A stretch of DNA of 64,000 bases from contig NZ_CP026115.2 in the NCBI RefSeq assembly GCF_009883635.2, positions 1,922,001-1,986,000 on the forward strand, given 5' to 3'. Each line of letters starts with the position of its first letter. The first letter of the stretch is position 1. A program made the translations under genes and the position numbers. Positions 38,985 through 48,558 of the stretch are shown here, piece after piece. Below the pieces are notes generated by a model. That model saw nothing but the letters and a program-made list of their open reading frames with translations. It was not told where the DNA came from and did no database searches. This DNA is from Pseudomonas putida (lineage in GTDB: Bacteria > Pseudomonadota > Gammaproteobacteria > Pseudomonadales > Pseudomonadaceae).

Positions 38985-40308
38985 CAAGGTGCTCCGTCGG
39001 CAGGGCGAGCATGGCGCCTGCTTCATTCAAGGTAAGGTCGGTGGCGCGCAGGGCCCCCAGGCCCGGCAGGTGCGCGTCACGCAAATAGAGGTCATAGCGG
39101 CCCGGTGAACGGGCCAGCAAGGTGGCCGGGGCGACATGGGCCACGGCACAGGAACGGGGGCAGCCAGACAAATGCACGCTGCCGGGCACGCCACTGCCCA
39201 GCAGCGCCGCCAGCTCGACGGCATCGGCCTTGGTTTCGGCCTGGGCCTTGGCGCAGCCACTGCTGCCGGTGCAGGCAACCACGCGCGCCAAGGGCTCATC
39301 GGCTTGGCAGAGCAGGCCCATTGCTGACAGCTCGACGCGGGCTTGTTCCAGGTCGGCTGCGGCGATGTTGGTCAGCATCAGGCTTTGCCACGGAGTCAGG
39401 CGCAGGCTGCCATCCCCCCATTGGCGGGCAACCCGGGCAGCGCCACGCAACATGGCCGGTGACAGGCGACCCAGCGGCGGAGCGACCCCCAACGCCATGC
39501 CCTGCTTTTGTGCCACGGCACCCAGCCATGGGTTTTGCGCGCCTTCGCGCTGCCAGTCGAGCACCGCCGCATCGCGGCGGACCTGCAAGCCGAGCCCTTC
39601 GATGAAGACATCGACCTGGCAACCTTGCAGAAGCTGGCGCATGCGCGACTGCTCCGGGCTGGCCAGATCAAGGAAGCGATCGATCACCGCGCGCACCAGC
39701 GCCAGCCCCTGCTCCAGCGGCACCGCGCCAAGTACCGGGCCATCGGCCGGGCAGCTTGCCAAGCCAAATGCCAGCCAGTCGCGCTGCCCCAGGCGCATTG
39801 CCGAGAGCCACAGGTCGTGAGGATGATCGAGCATGGCCACGCCTTCACCCCCATCGAGTTGCACGGCGAACTTGGCCGACAACTGATGGAAGCGCGACGT
39901 ACCTTGCAGCAGGTCGAGGATCTGCCCGGCCAGGGGGCGTACATCCAGCATCATCGACGGATCATGGCCAGCCAGCGGACTGAGCATCAGGTTGCGCACG
40001 TCATCGCTGGCCGCGTCACGCGGGCCGAGGCCGGCGGCCAGCAGGCCTTCGACCAGCCCGGCATGATCGCTGCCGATACCGCGGATCTGCAGATTGCCGC
40101 GGTTGGTCGCTTCGATCACCCCACCCGCGAAACGCTCGGCCGCCACCGCCACTGCCTCGGCCTGGTCGGCCAGCAGCAGGCCGCCGGGCAGCTTGATGCG
40201 GCAGATGCCACCTTCACGGGCGCTGACGATGCGCCACAACCCCGGACAGGCCGAGGGACGGGGTGATGCTACGGGCGTGTTGGCTGGCGTCAAAGGGGCG
40301 TCCGGCAA
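38977..40308 (-). CDS. cobG: precorrin-3B synthase
   Basis: CobG is the oxygen-dependent monooxygenase that converts precorrin-3A to precorrin-3B, the hallmark of the aerobic cobalamin pathway. The 443-residue protein resembles nitrite/sulfite reductases and keeps four iron-sulfur cysteines (CTGSSGC and CPRSC, near residues 345-390). The start appears to be TTG at 40308: no ATG or GTG lies in frame upstream before a stop, and the ribosome-binding site is weak (CAGCGA). A slightly later start is possible. It is divergent from cobL. Confidence 0.9.
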   Translation of the reverse strand: MPDAPLTPANTPVASPRPSACPGLWRIVSAREGGICRIKLPGGLLLADQAEAVAVAAERFAGGVIEATNRGNLQIRGIGSDHAGLVEGLLAAGLGPRDAASDDVRNLMLSPLAGHDPSMMLDVRPLAGQILDLLQGTSRFHQLSAKFAVQLDGGEGVAMLDHPHDLWLSAMRLGQRDWLAFGLASCPADGPVLGAVPLEQGLALVRAVIDRFLDLASPEQSRMRQLLQGCQVDVFIEGLGLQVRRDAAVLDWQREGAQNPWLGAVAQKQGMALGVAPPLGRLSPAMLRGAARVARQWGDGSLRLTPWQSLMLTNIAAADLEQARVELSAMGLLCQADEPLARVVACTGSSGCAKAQAETKADAVELAALLGSGVPGSVHLSGCPRSCAVAHVAPATLLARSPGRYDLYLRDAHLPGLGALRATDLTLNEAGAMLALPTEHLDD

Positions 40309-40412
40309 TCGCTGAAAATGCGCTTGAGTGTAGAAGGCGCGGTATTATGCCTGCTTTGTCCGGCGGCATGAAAAGCCGGTGGTCGAGCGTCAACAGCGTT
40401 TGAGCTGAAATT

Positions 40413-40434
40413 TTGGGGGCGCTGCGCACCCCAA
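40413..40434 (+). promoter_or_regulatory. hairpin in the cobL leader
   Basis: TTGGGGGCG and CGCACCCCAA pair with one bulged A around a tiny loop, ending about ten bases before the cobL ribosome-binding site GAGG. It could affect cobL translation; no known riboswitch fold is recognised. Confidence 0.35.
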
Positions 40435-40453
40435 GGATCTGAAAGAGGTATGC

Positions 40454-41665
40454 ATGGCACCCTGGCTGACAGTAGTAGGCATCGGCGAAGACGGCTTCAG
40501 CGGCCTGGGCAAGCAGGCCCGACGCGCCTTGCTGGGCGCCTCGCGGATCATCGGCAGCCCGCGCCAGCTGGCCTTGCTGCCGCGCTGCATCGGTGCCGAG
40601 CGGCAAGACTGGCCGTCCCCGTTTTCCCTCGCCCCGGTGTTGGCACTGCGCGGTGAGCCGACCTGCGTACTGGCCAGCGGCGACCCGATGTTCTTTGGCG
40701 TCGGCGCCAGCCTGGCGCGGCAGGTGGCGGCCGAAGAAATGCAGGTGCTGTCGATGCCCTCCTCCTGTGCCCTGGCCGCCGCCCGCCTGGGCTGGCCACT
40801 GCAGGACGTGCAGGTGGTATCGGTGGTCGCACGCCCCTTGGCGGCGCTCAATGCCCACCTGTACGGCGGCCAGCGCCTGCTAGTGCTGAGCAACGACGGC
40901 GATAGCCCTGCAGCCATCGCCGCACTGCTGCGCGAACGCGGCTTCGGGCCCAGCCGCCTGCATGTGCTGGAGCACCTCGGTGGTGCGGCCGAGCAGCACC
41001 TCTGTGGCACAGCTGATGACTGGCCGTACCGCGAAGTCGCCGCCCTCAACCTGGTCGCCATCGAGTGCCTGATCAGCCCGGATGCCATGCCTCTGTCGCG
41101 TGTACCCGGGCTGCCAGACAGCGTCTTCCGCCATGACGGCCAGCTGACCAAGCGCGACGTGCGCGCCATTACCCTGGCGCGCCTGGCGCCGCAACCCGGC
41201 GAGTTGCTGTGGGATGTCGGCGCCGGTTGCGGTTCGATCGGTATCGAATGGATGCGCGCTCACCCGGCCTGCCGCACCCTGGCCATCGAAGCCGACGAAG
41301 GTCGGCAGGGTTTCATCGACTACAACCGCGATGCCCTCGGCGTGCCGGGCCTTCAGCTGGTTCGCGGCAAGGCACCCGACGCCCTGGCCGAACTGGAACG
41401 CCCGGACGCCATTTTCATTGGTGGCGGTGTCACCCGCGAAGGCGTGTTGCCACTGTGCTGGGAACGCTTGCGCCCCGGTGGGCGGCTGGTGGCCAATGCA
41501 GTGACCCTGCAAAGCGAACTGGCCCTGGCGCACTTCCGTGAACAGCACGGTGGCGAACTGACCCGCATCCACGTCGCCCAGGCTCAGCCGCTGGGCGCCT
41601 TCGACACCTGGCGCCAGGCGTTGCCGATCACCTTGCTTGACGTGGTGAAACCCCTCGATGCGTGA
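40454..41665 (+). CDS. cobL: precorrin-6Y C5,15-methyltransferase (decarboxylating)
   Basis: CobL methylates C5 and C15 and decarboxylates the ring. The 403 residues comprise a CbiE methyltransferase domain (1 to about 200, starting [15 protein letters not shown], with [11 protein letters not shown]) and a CbiT domain (about 220-403, with [16 protein letters not shown]). GAGG precedes the ATG at 40454; an ATG four bases earlier is in another frame. It overlaps cbiD by eight bases. Confidence 0.97.
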   Translation: MAPWLTVVGIGEDGFSGLGKQARRALLGASRIIGSPRQLALLPRCIGAERQDWPSPFSLAPVLALRGEPTCVLASGDPMFFGVGASLARQVAAEEMQVLSMPSSCALAAARLGWPLQDVQVVSVVARPLAALNAHLYGGQRLLVLSNDGDSPAAIAALLRERGFGPSRLHVLEHLGGAAEQHLCGTADDWPYREVAALNLVAIECLISPDAMPLSRVPGLPDSVFRHDGQLTKRDVRAITLARLAPQPGELLWDVGAGCGSIGIEWMRAHPACRTLAIEADEGRQGFIDYNRDALGVPGLQLVRGKAPDALAELERPDAIFIGGGVTREGVLPLCWERLRPGGRLVANAVTLQSELALAHFREQHGGELTRIHVAQAQPLGAFDTWRQALPITLLDVVKPLDA

Positions 41666-42752
41666 AGAAACCCGCGAGCAACCCGCGCCCCTGCGCAGCG
41701 GCCTGACCACCGGCAGCTGCGCCACCGCCACCAGCCTTGCCGCCGCCAAGTTGCTGCTGACCGGACAGTGCGATGACGCGGTGAACATCACCCTGCCCAA
41801 GGGCAAGGTAGTGCAGATGCGCCTGGAATTCTGCCGCCTGGTCGGCGAACGCGCCGAAGCGGGCACGCTCAAGGATGCCGGCGACGATCCTGACGTCACC
41901 CACGGCGCTCTGCTCTACAGCCAGATCCGCCTGCAGGTGCAACCTGGCATACGCTTCGTCGCAGGCTCTGGCGTCGGTACCGTCACCCGCCCCGGCCTGG
42001 TGCTGGCAGTGGGTGAGCCGGCGATCAATCCGGTGCCACGGCGGATGATCAGCGAGCACTTGCTGCAGCTGGCCGACGATTGCGGCTATCCGGGCGGCTT
42101 CGAGGTCACGGTCAATGTGCAAGGCGGTGAGGCGCTGGCGCTGAAGACCATGAACCCGCGCCTGGGCATCCTCGGCGGGCTGTCGATCCTCGGCACCAGC
42201 GGCATCGTCCGGCCCTTCTCCTGCTCGGCGTACATCGCCTCGATCCACCAGGGCATCGACGTTGCCCACACCAATGGCTACACCCACATCGCTGCGTGCA
42301 CTGGCAACGCCAGTGAGGACACCATGCGCCGGGTCTACAACCTGCCCGAGATCGCCTTGATCGAAATGGGCGACTTCGTCGGCGCAGTACTCAAGCACGT
42401 GCGCAAGGTGCCGGTGCCACGCCTGACCCTGTGCGGCGGCTTCGGCAAGATCAGCAAGCTGGCTGCCGGGCACATGGACCTGCACAGCCGTCACTCGAGC
42501 ATCGACCTGCCACAGTTGGCTGGCTGGGCAGCGGACATCGGCGCCGACGCCGAGCTGCAAGCGGCCATCATTGCCGCCAACACCAGCCAGCAGGCCCTGG
42601 CCCTGGCACATGCCGCCGGCGTCGCCCTGGGCGACGCGGTGTGCGCCCATGCCCTGGCCTTCGCCCGTAGCGTGGTGCCAGCCCAGGTGCAGGTCGAAGT
42701 GTTTGCCATCGACCGCCAGGGCGGCATCGTCGGCAAGGCAGGTGTGCAATGA
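41658..42752 (+). CDS. cbiD: cobalt-precorrin-5B C1-methyltransferase (CbiD)
   Basis: CbiD methylates C1 in the anaerobic pathway, where it replaces CobF. The 364-residue protein begins [20 protein letters not shown], the conserved N-terminal motif, and carries VGTVTRPGL and [16 protein letters not shown]. It overlaps cobL upstream and cobK downstream (ATGA). Its presence with the aerobic enzyme CobG marks a mixed corrin pathway. Confidence 0.96.
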   Translation: MREETREQPAPLRSGLTTGSCATATSLAAAKLLLTGQCDDAVNITLPKGKVVQMRLEFCRLVGERAEAGTLKDAGDDPDVTHGALLYSQIRLQVQPGIRFVAGSGVGTVTRPGLVLAVGEPAINPVPRRMISEHLLQLADDCGYPGGFEVTVNVQGGEALALKTMNPRLGILGGLSILGTSGIVRPFSCSAYIASIHQGIDVAHTNGYTHIAACTGNASEDTMRRVYNLPEIALIEMGDFVGAVLKHVRKVPVPRLTLCGGFGKISKLAAGHMDLHSRHSSIDLPQLAGWAADIGADAELQAAIIAANTSQQALALAHAAGVALGDAVCAHALAFARSVVPAQVQVEVFAIDRQGGIVGKAGVQ

Positions 42753-43483
42753 GCCACCGTATCCTGCTGCTCGGCGGCGTCACCGAAGCCTTGGCCATCG
42801 CCCGCCAGCTCGGCCCTGAGCACGTCTACAGCCTGGCCGGCATCGGCCGCGTGCCGCAGGACCTTACGTGCCAGATACGGGTCGGTGGCTATGGTGGCGC
42901 GGAAGGCCTGGCCGCTTATCTGCGTGAGGCCGGCATCACCCTGCTGATCGATGCCACCCACCCCTATGCCGCACAGATCAGCCGCAACGCTGCCAGCGCC
43001 GCAAAGGTTGCCGGTATCCCCTGCTGGGCTTTGCGTCGCCCGGCCTGGCAAGGGCAGCCGGGGGACGACTGGCGCGAAGTGGAAGACTGGGATGGCCTGA
43101 TCGAAGCGCTCAAGCCGTTCAGGCGGCCGCTGTTCACCCTCGGTCGCGAGCCACTGCAACATCTTGAGGAGATTCCGCCGGAGCAGTTCTGGACCTTGCG
43201 GGCGCTGGAAGCCTGCACGGGCAACGAGCGATGTGAAGTAATCGGCGCACGTGGGCCGTTTCAGATCGAAGACGAGCGGGTATTGTTCGAGCGGCGCCGC
43301 ATCGATGTGCTGGTGAGCAAGAACAGCGGCAGCGTGGCGACCGAACCAAAGCTCGACGTGGCACGGGAACGCGGGGTGCCGGTGCTGATACTAAAACGCC
43401 CTGTGTTACCTGTGGTGGATCGGGAGTTCACATCTTCAGCTCAGTTGACTACAGCACTTTCAGACTTTTCCGGCCGTCCGTGA
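42749..43483 (+). CDS. cobK: precorrin-6A reductase
   Basis: CobK (CbiJ) reduces the macrocycle of precorrin-6A with NADPH. The 244-residue protein has a Rossmann-like start, [19 protein letters not shown], the [11 protein letters not shown] motif and a C-terminal [19 protein letters not shown] segment typical of the family. The ATG overlaps the cbiD stop. It is the last gene of cobL-cbiD-cobK. Confidence 0.96.
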   Translation: MSHRILLLGGVTEALAIARQLGPEHVYSLAGIGRVPQDLTCQIRVGGYGGAEGLAAYLREAGITLLIDATHPYAAQISRNAASAAKVAGIPCWALRRPAWQGQPGDDWREVEDWDGLIEALKPFRRPLFTLGREPLQHLEEIPPEQFWTLRALEACTGNERCEVIGARGPFQIEDERVLFERRRIDVLVSKNSGSVATEPKLDVARERGVPVLILKRPVLPVVDREFTSSAQLTTALSDFSGRP

Positions 43484-43545
43484 AGTGGCCTAGTGCCGCT
43501 CCACTGCCTTAAACTTTGGCCTCCCCTCCGGAAGGCGTCGCTCAT

Positions 43546-43983
43546 ATGGAAATGCAATGGTGGATCTGGCTGGTCTTCGGTATCGGCCTGATCCTGCTCG
43601 AACTGGTCCTGCCCACGTTCTTCATCATCTGGTTCGGCATTGGTGCCGTGCTGGTCTCGCTCATCGCCCTGGCCGCCCCCGCCCTGCAACTGGACATGCA
43701 GGTGCTGCTGTGGGTGCTGTTCTCCTCGGTGACCACGTTCCTCTGGTTCAAGCTGTTCAAGCGCAAGCAGCCAGACGTGCGCTGGACCGCCGACAGCGTG
43801 ATCGGTGAAGTCGGGCTGCTGACCAGCAGCGTCTCGCCATTCCAGAAAGGCCGCGTGCGCTTCCAGAAGCCACTGCTCGGCAACGAGGAATGGACCTGCA
43901 TCGCCGACGGCGACATCCCGGCAGGCGAGCGTGTGCGGCTCGTCGCCATCGAAGGCAATACCGCCCGGGTCGTCCGGGCCTGA
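43546..43983 (+). CDS. NfeD family membrane protein
   Basis: This 145-residue protein has two or three N-terminal membrane helices (WIWLVFGIGLILLELVLP) and a C-terminal OB-fold domain typical of short NfeD proteins, which act with SPFH/stomatin partners in membrane microdomains. The ATG at 43546 follows GGAAGG. The SPFH gene follows after 26 bp, the standard pairing (as in E. coli YbbK/QmcA and YbbJ). Confidence 0.92.
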   Translation: MEMQWWIWLVFGIGLILLELVLPTFFIIWFGIGAVLVSLIALAAPALQLDMQVLLWVLFSSVTTFLWFKLFKRKQPDVRWTADSVIGEVGLLTSSVSPFQKGRVRFQKPLLGNEEWTCIADGDIPAGERVRLVAIEGNTARVVRA

Positions 43984-44009
43984 ATTGGCATTTAAAAGGA
44001 AGTTTGATC

Positions 44010-44864
44010 ATGACCAGTCTCATCGTCGTCGGCGCCCTCGCCCTGTTCGTCCTGATCACCGTGTTCAAGGGGGTGCGCATCGTGCCCCAGGGCGAGGAAT
44101 GGATCGTCGAGCGTCTGGGCCGCTACCACAACACCCTCAAACCGGGCCTGAACATCGTCATCCCGTACATGGACGTGGTCGCCTATCGCCTGCCGACCAA
44201 GGACATCATCCTCGACGTGCAGGAGCAGGAAATCATCACCAAGGACAACGCGGTGATCGTGGCCAACGCCTTGTGCTTCGCCAAGGTGGTCGACCCACAG
44301 AAGGCCTCCTATGGCGTGCAGAACTTCTCGTTCGCCGTCACCAGCCTGACCATGACCTCGCTGCGCGCCATCGTCGGTGCAATGGACCTGGACGAGGCGC
44401 TGTCGAGCCGCGAACAGATCAAGGCGCGCCTGCGTGAGGCGATGTCCGAGCAGACCGAAGACTGGGGCGTGACCGTGCGCTCGGTCGAGATCCAGGACAT
44501 CAAGCCGTCGGAGAACATGCAGCTGGCCATGGAACGCCAGGCGGCCGCCGAGCGTGAGCGCAAGGCCGACGTGACCCGCGCCGAAGGCGCCAAACAGGCG
44601 GCGATCCTCGAAGCCGAAGCGCGCCTGCAGTCGGCCAAGCTGGATGCCGAAGCACAGATCAACCTGGCCGAGGCCTCGGCGCGGGCAATCTCGCTGGTCA
44701 AGGAGGCCGTGGGTAACGAGACCGTGCCAGCCATGTACCTGCTGGGTGAGCGTTATGTGGGCGCCATGGAGAACCTGGCCAGCAGCAACAATGCCAAGGT
44801 TGTGGTGCTGCCAGCAGACCTGCAGGAGACCGTGCGTGGGCTGATGGGTCGCAACAAGGCCTGA
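44010..44864 (+). CDS. SPFH/band-7 (stomatin-like, QmcA) protein
   Basis: SPFH proteins form large ring assemblies on the inner membrane and often help membrane proteases. The 284-residue protein has one N-terminal membrane segment (SLIVVGALALFVLITVF), the SPFH domain starting GVRIVPQGEEWIVERLGRYH, and a C-terminal Ala/Glu-rich coiled coil (AAAERERKADVTRAEGAKQA). The ATG at 44010 has AAAAGGAAG upstream and gives this topology. It ends with a hairpin at 44873-44891. Confidence 0.95.
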   Translation: MTSLIVVGALALFVLITVFKGVRIVPQGEEWIVERLGRYHNTLKPGLNIVIPYMDVVAYRLPTKDIILDVQEQEIITKDNAVIVANALCFAKVVDPQKASYGVQNFSFAVTSLTMTSLRAIVGAMDLDEALSSREQIKARLREAMSEQTEDWGVTVRSVEIQDIKPSENMQLAMERQAAAERERKADVTRAEGAKQAAILEAEARLQSAKLDAEAQINLAEASARAISLVKEAVGNETVPAMYLLGERYVGAMENLASSNNAKVVVLPADLQETVRGLMGRNKA

Positions 44865-44872
44865 GCCTGCCG

Positions 44873-44891
44873 GGGGCTGCTGTGCAGCCCC
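44873..44891 (+). terminator. terminator-like hairpin after the SPFH gene
   Basis: GGGGCTGC/GCAGCCCC with a 3-base loop, eight bases past the stop codon and without a U-tract. Confidence 0.6.
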
Positions 44892-44985
44892 AATGCCTGG
44901 CACCTGCGTCACTTCACCGCACCCCACCATTTTTACCTATACTCCGCCTTACAATACCGCCCACGATTCCTGACCGGATCTCTCC

Positions 44986-45375
44986 ATGCCCCCACGTCGG
45001 CACATTGCCTGGATAGCCTGCCTAGCAGTGCTGTTCAACCTGCTGGCCATGCCGCTGTCTTCTGCCGCGCCCAAAGGCCCGGCTGAGCAGCTGCTGTGGG
45101 GGGCTTTCTGTTCCAGCCTGGCCGGCAAGGCCAAGGCCGATGTCCAGGCCCTGGCCAAGATCGACCTCGGCACCCAAAGCGACCAGCACTCCAACATGCA
45201 GCACTGCTGGTGCTGCTCGGGAGCTGCACCGCTGCTGGCCCTGCCGGGTTATCCGCCGCAACTGCACAACCCGCCCACGCTGCTGGCCGGGGATGCTCCA
45301 CCGTTAATCGACTACCAACCCACGCCGCGCCAGCTATGGCCCGCGCTCAATCCCCGTGCCTCTCCGCTGGCCTGA
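44986..45375 (+). CDS. DUF2946 family protein, first of the copper cluster
   Basis: The function is unknown. The 129-residue protein has an N-terminal signal or membrane segment (HIAWIACLAVLFNLLAMPLSSA) and a Cys/His pair region (MQHCWCCSG, about residues 66-74) that could bind copper, and resembles DUF2946 proteins found beside copper receptors. It opens a five-gene run of DUF2946, PCuAC, DUF2946, OprC and PepSY. I could not identify a metal-responsive operator upstream. Confidence 0.8.
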   Translation: MPPRRHIAWIACLAVLFNLLAMPLSSAAPKGPAEQLLWGAFCSSLAGKAKADVQALAKIDLGTQSDQHSNMQHCWCCSGAAPLLALPGYPPQLHNPPTLLAGDAPPLIDYQPTPRQLWPALNPRASPLA

Positions 45376-45421
45376 GTTCATCACGCTGTCTGCCTGAACC
45401 TGAACAGATCGGAGACTCACC

Positions 45422-45901
45422 ATGCTCAAGCAAGCTCTTGTACTGGCTGCCCTGCTGCTGCCCGGCGCCTACGCCAATGCCCATGAATACACCGTGGGCG
45501 ACCTGCACATCGCTCACCCGTGGTCGCTGCAACTACCGCCCAACGCCCCTAACGTCGCCGCCTATTTCGTCGTGCACAACAACGGCAAGGCCGATGACCG
45601 CCTGCTCAGCGTCGACAGCCCGATCAGCGATGACGCGCAGTTGCATGAGCACACCATGAGCGCCAGTGGCGCCATGAAAATGCAGCAGGTGCAGAGCGTG
45701 GTGGTGCCCGCGGGCAAGGACCTGACCTTCGCACCCAACGCCTACCACGTGATGTTGATGCAGCCCAAGGACCGCAGCCTCCTCACCGACGGCAAGCGCT
45801 TCCCGATGACCCTGCACTTCGAGAAGGCCGGCGACATCAAGGTCGACGTGGCCGTACAGAAGCAGGCGCCATCGGACCAGGCTCACGAACACGCGCACTG
45901 A
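45422..45901 (+). CDS. periplasmic copper chaperone PCu(A)C
   Basis: PCu(A)C proteins bind Cu(I) in the periplasm and deliver it to cytochrome oxidase assembly or other sites. The 159-residue protein has a signal peptide (cleavage near ANA-HE), the pattern LHEHTM...MKM (residues 74-87), and HVM at 109-111. The Met-to-His distance (M87 to H109) fits the family site; the first His to Met spacing is off by one from the HX10M consensus. The tail is His-rich (HEHAH). GGAG precedes the ATG. Confidence 0.93.
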   Translation: MLKQALVLAALLLPGAYANAHEYTVGDLHIAHPWSLQLPPNAPNVAAYFVVHNNGKADDRLLSVDSPISDDAQLHEHTMSASGAMKMQQVQSVVVPAGKDLTFAPNAYHVMLMQPKDRSLLTDGKRFPMTLHFEKAGDIKVDVAVQKQAPSDQAHEHAH

Positions 45902-45926
45902 CGCCCGCTGACAGGCGCTCGCCAAC

Positions 45927-46376
45927 ATGAGCCTGCCGCGCAACAGCCTCAGCCGCACCACCCGCCCTGAACGCAGGCGCGTCGGTGGCGGCTGGCTGAG
46001 CCTGTTCGCCATGTGGATGATCTTCATCGGCCCGCTGGTTTCCCAGTCGATGCCGATGGACCACCACGCCGGCATGAGCATGCCCATGGACGCGTCGATG
46101 TCCATGCCAGTGGGCAGCGAGACCCATCAGGCCCATGGCAGTGATGCCCATCACGGCCACGGCAACGATGGCCAGCTGCATGTGATGTGGGAAAAGTGCG
46201 GCTACTGCAGCCTGCTGTTCAATTGCCCGGCCTTGCCGCAAACCCTCAGCCCACTCAGCGTCGCCAGCACAGCTCCCCCCACCCTCATCCCGGCACCTAC
46301 GCGCCAGGGCCACGCCCGGCAGGCCGTGTTCCCCGGTGCGCGCAGCCGCGCGCCGCCCCTTTCGATCAGCGTCTGA
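45927..46376 (+). CDS. DUF2946 family protein with Met/His-rich segment
   Basis: This 149-residue protein has a basic N-terminus, one membrane segment (WLSLFAMWMIFIGPLVSQ), then a Met/His-rich stretch (residues 41-75) containing repeated MPMD, HHAGM and HHGHG, and a CGYC motif in the DUF2946 core. Such segments usually bind copper. It lies 25 bp after the PCuAC gene. Its role is unknown; holding or passing copper in the periplasm is inference from composition and neighbours. Confidence 0.82.
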   Translation: MSLPRNSLSRTTRPERRRVGGGWLSLFAMWMIFIGPLVSQSMPMDHHAGMSMPMDASMSMPVGSETHQAHGSDAHHGHGNDGQLHVMWEKCGYCSLLFNCPALPQTLSPLSVASTAPPTLIPAPTRQGHARQAVFPGARSRAPPLSISV

Positions 46377-46442
46377 CACCACTGTTATCGCACGGAGCCA
46401 GGAGGCTTCGCGCACACTCATGACTGATCGACTGGAATCCCT

Positions 46443-48500
46443 ATGTCCGGCTGCCCCCCTGTTTTAGCTTCTTCCCTGCGAGGGACATTCGCCGCGCTGT
46501 GCGGCTCGCTGCTCGCGCCCATGGCCCTGGCTGCCGAACCTGGCCATGAAGGCCCTGAGGCCGAGCTGAGCCCAACGGTGATCACCGCGCTTGCGCCGAG
46601 TTCGCCACTGACCGTGGTCACCAACCCCAAGGACCCGCGCCAACCCGTGCCCGCCAGCGATGGGGCCGACTACCTGAAGACCATCCCTGGCTTTTCCGCC
46701 ATCCGCGCCGGCGGCACCAATGGCGACCCAGTGCTGCGCGGCATGTTCGGCTCGCGCCTGAACATTCTCACCAACGGCGGCGTGATGCTCGGCGCCTGCC
46801 CCAACCGCATGGATGCCCCGACCTCCTACATCGCACCGGAAACCTACGACCGCCTGACCGTGATCAAAGGCCCGCAAAGCGTGATCTGGGGGCCAGGCGG
46901 CTCGGCGGGTACCATCCTCTTCGAACGTGAGCCGGAAAAGTTCGGCACCCTCGGCAGCCGGGTCAACGCCAGCCTGCTGGCCGGCTCCAACGGCCGCTTC
47001 GACAAGGTGCTCGATGCTGCGGCCGGCAACAGCCAGGGCTATGCCCGCTTCGTCGGCAACCAGTCGCACTCGGACGATTACGAGGATGGCAACGGCGACA
47101 CAGTGCCTTCGCGCTGGGAGAAATGGAACGGCGACGTGGCCCTGGGCTGGACGCCCGACCAGGACACACTGCTAGAACTCACCGCCGGCAAGGGTGACGG
47201 CGAGGCGCGCTACGCCGGCCGTGGCATGGACGGCTCGCAGTTCAAGCGCGAGAGCCTGGGCCTGCGCTTTGAAAAGTCCAACCTCGGCGAGGTGCTCGAC
47301 AAGGTCGAGGCGCAGGTCTATTACAACTACGCCGACCACGTGATGGACAACTACAGCCTGCGCACACCATCAGGCTCCGGCATGATGGGCATGCCCATGG
47401 TCAGCAACGTCGACCGCCGCACGCTGGGCGCTCGCCTCAAGGCCACCTGGCGCTGGGCCGACGTGCAACTGATTGGCGGCATCGACGCGCAGACCAACGA
47501 ACACCGCCAGCGCGGCGGCATGGGCGTCGATGCGCACAAGGGCCAGCCTTGGACCAAGGACGCAGACTTCCACAACTATGGTGCTTTCGGCGAGCTCACC
47601 TGGTACGCCACCGGCGAAGACCGGCTGATCACCGGTGCCCGCCTGGACCGTGCCTCGGCCCGGGACTTCCGCCAGGGCAGCGCCACTCAGGGCGACACCC
47701 GCGCCGACACGCTGCCCAGTGGCTTCGTGCGTTACGAGCATGACCTGGCGGCAGTCCCCGCCACCACCTACATCGGCCTCGGCCACGCCGAGCGCTTCCC
47801 GGACTACTGGGAGCTGTTCTCGCCCAAGCTGGCGCCACCCGGCGCGGCCAACGCGTTCGACGGCATCAAGCCGGAGAAGACCACCCAACTCGACTTCGGC
47901 ATCCAGTACCGCGACGAGCGCCTGGAGGCCTGGGCCTCGGGCTATGTCGGGCAGATCCGTGACTACATTCTGTTCGACTACCGCACCGGGATGATGGGCA
48001 TGAGCACCTCCCAGGCACAGAACATCGATGCCCGCATCATGGGCGGCGAACTGGGCGCGGCCTACAAGCTCACCGAGCGCTGGAAGGCCGATGCCACCCT
48101 GGCCTCCGCCTGGGGCAAGAACAGCAGCGACGGCAAGGCACTGCCACAGATGCCGCCGCTGGAAAGCCGCCTGGGCCTGACCTACAGCCGCGACAGCTGG
48201 AGCGCCGGTGCCCTGTGGCGCCTGGTGGCGGCGCAGAACCGCATCGCCGAGAACCAGGGCAACGTGGTCGGCAAGGACTACGACAAGAGCGCCGGTTTCG
48301 GCGTGTTCTCGCTCAACGGCGCCTACAAGGTGAACCACAACCTCAAGCTCAGCGCAGGGGTCGACAACCTGTTCGACAAGGCCTACGCCGAGCACCTGAA
48401 CCTGGCCGGGAATGCCGGGTTCGGCTACCCGGCCAATGACCCACAGCCGGTGAACGAGCCAGGCAGGACCTTCTGGACCAAGGTCGATTTCAGCTTCTGA
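46443..48500 (+). CDS. oprC: TonB-dependent copper receptor (OprC/NosA-like)
   Basis: This is an outer-membrane channel for copper uptake. The 685-residue protein has a signal peptide (ending ALAA near 30), a plug domain (about 55-170) and a 22-strand barrel ending in the aromatic residue F685. The plug carries CPNRM (about 119-123), the CxxxM copper motif known from P. aeruginosa OprC, and further Met clusters (MMGMPM). The ATG at 46443 is used; the preceding ribosome-binding sequence is weak. Confidence 0.93.
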   Translation: MSGCPPVLASSLRGTFAALCGSLLAPMALAAEPGHEGPEAELSPTVITALAPSSPLTVVTNPKDPRQPVPASDGADYLKTIPGFSAIRAGGTNGDPVLRGMFGSRLNILTNGGVMLGACPNRMDAPTSYIAPETYDRLTVIKGPQSVIWGPGGSAGTILFEREPEKFGTLGSRVNASLLAGSNGRFDKVLDAAAGNSQGYARFVGNQSHSDDYEDGNGDTVPSRWEKWNGDVALGWTPDQDTLLELTAGKGDGEARYAGRGMDGSQFKRESLGLRFEKSNLGEVLDKVEAQVYYNYADHVMDNYSLRTPSGSGMMGMPMVSNVDRRTLGARLKATWRWADVQLIGGIDAQTNEHRQRGGMGVDAHKGQPWTKDADFHNYGAFGELTWYATGEDRLITGARLDRASARDFRQGSATQGDTRADTLPSGFVRYEHDLAAVPATTYIGLGHAERFPDYWELFSPKLAPPGAANAFDGIKPEKTTQLDFGIQYRDERLEAWASGYVGQIRDYILFDYRTGMMGMSTSQAQNIDARIMGGELGAAYKLTERWKADATLASAWGKNSSDGKALPQMPPLESRLGLTYSRDSWSAGALWRLVAAQNRIAENQGNVVGKDYDKSAGFGVFSLNGAYKVNHNLKLSAGVDNLFDKAYAEHLNLAGNAGFGYPANDPQPVNEPGRTFWTKVDFSF

Positions 48501-48558
48501 CAACAACAACGGGCGCGGCTTCGGGCGCGCCCATCAGCTGGTCAAACAGGAGGTTCCC

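Noticed and set aside
40309..40453. Possible cobalamin riboswitch between cobG and cobL
   Set aside because: The gap is only 145 bp and shows no B12-box sequence or matching fold; only a small hairpin is visible.
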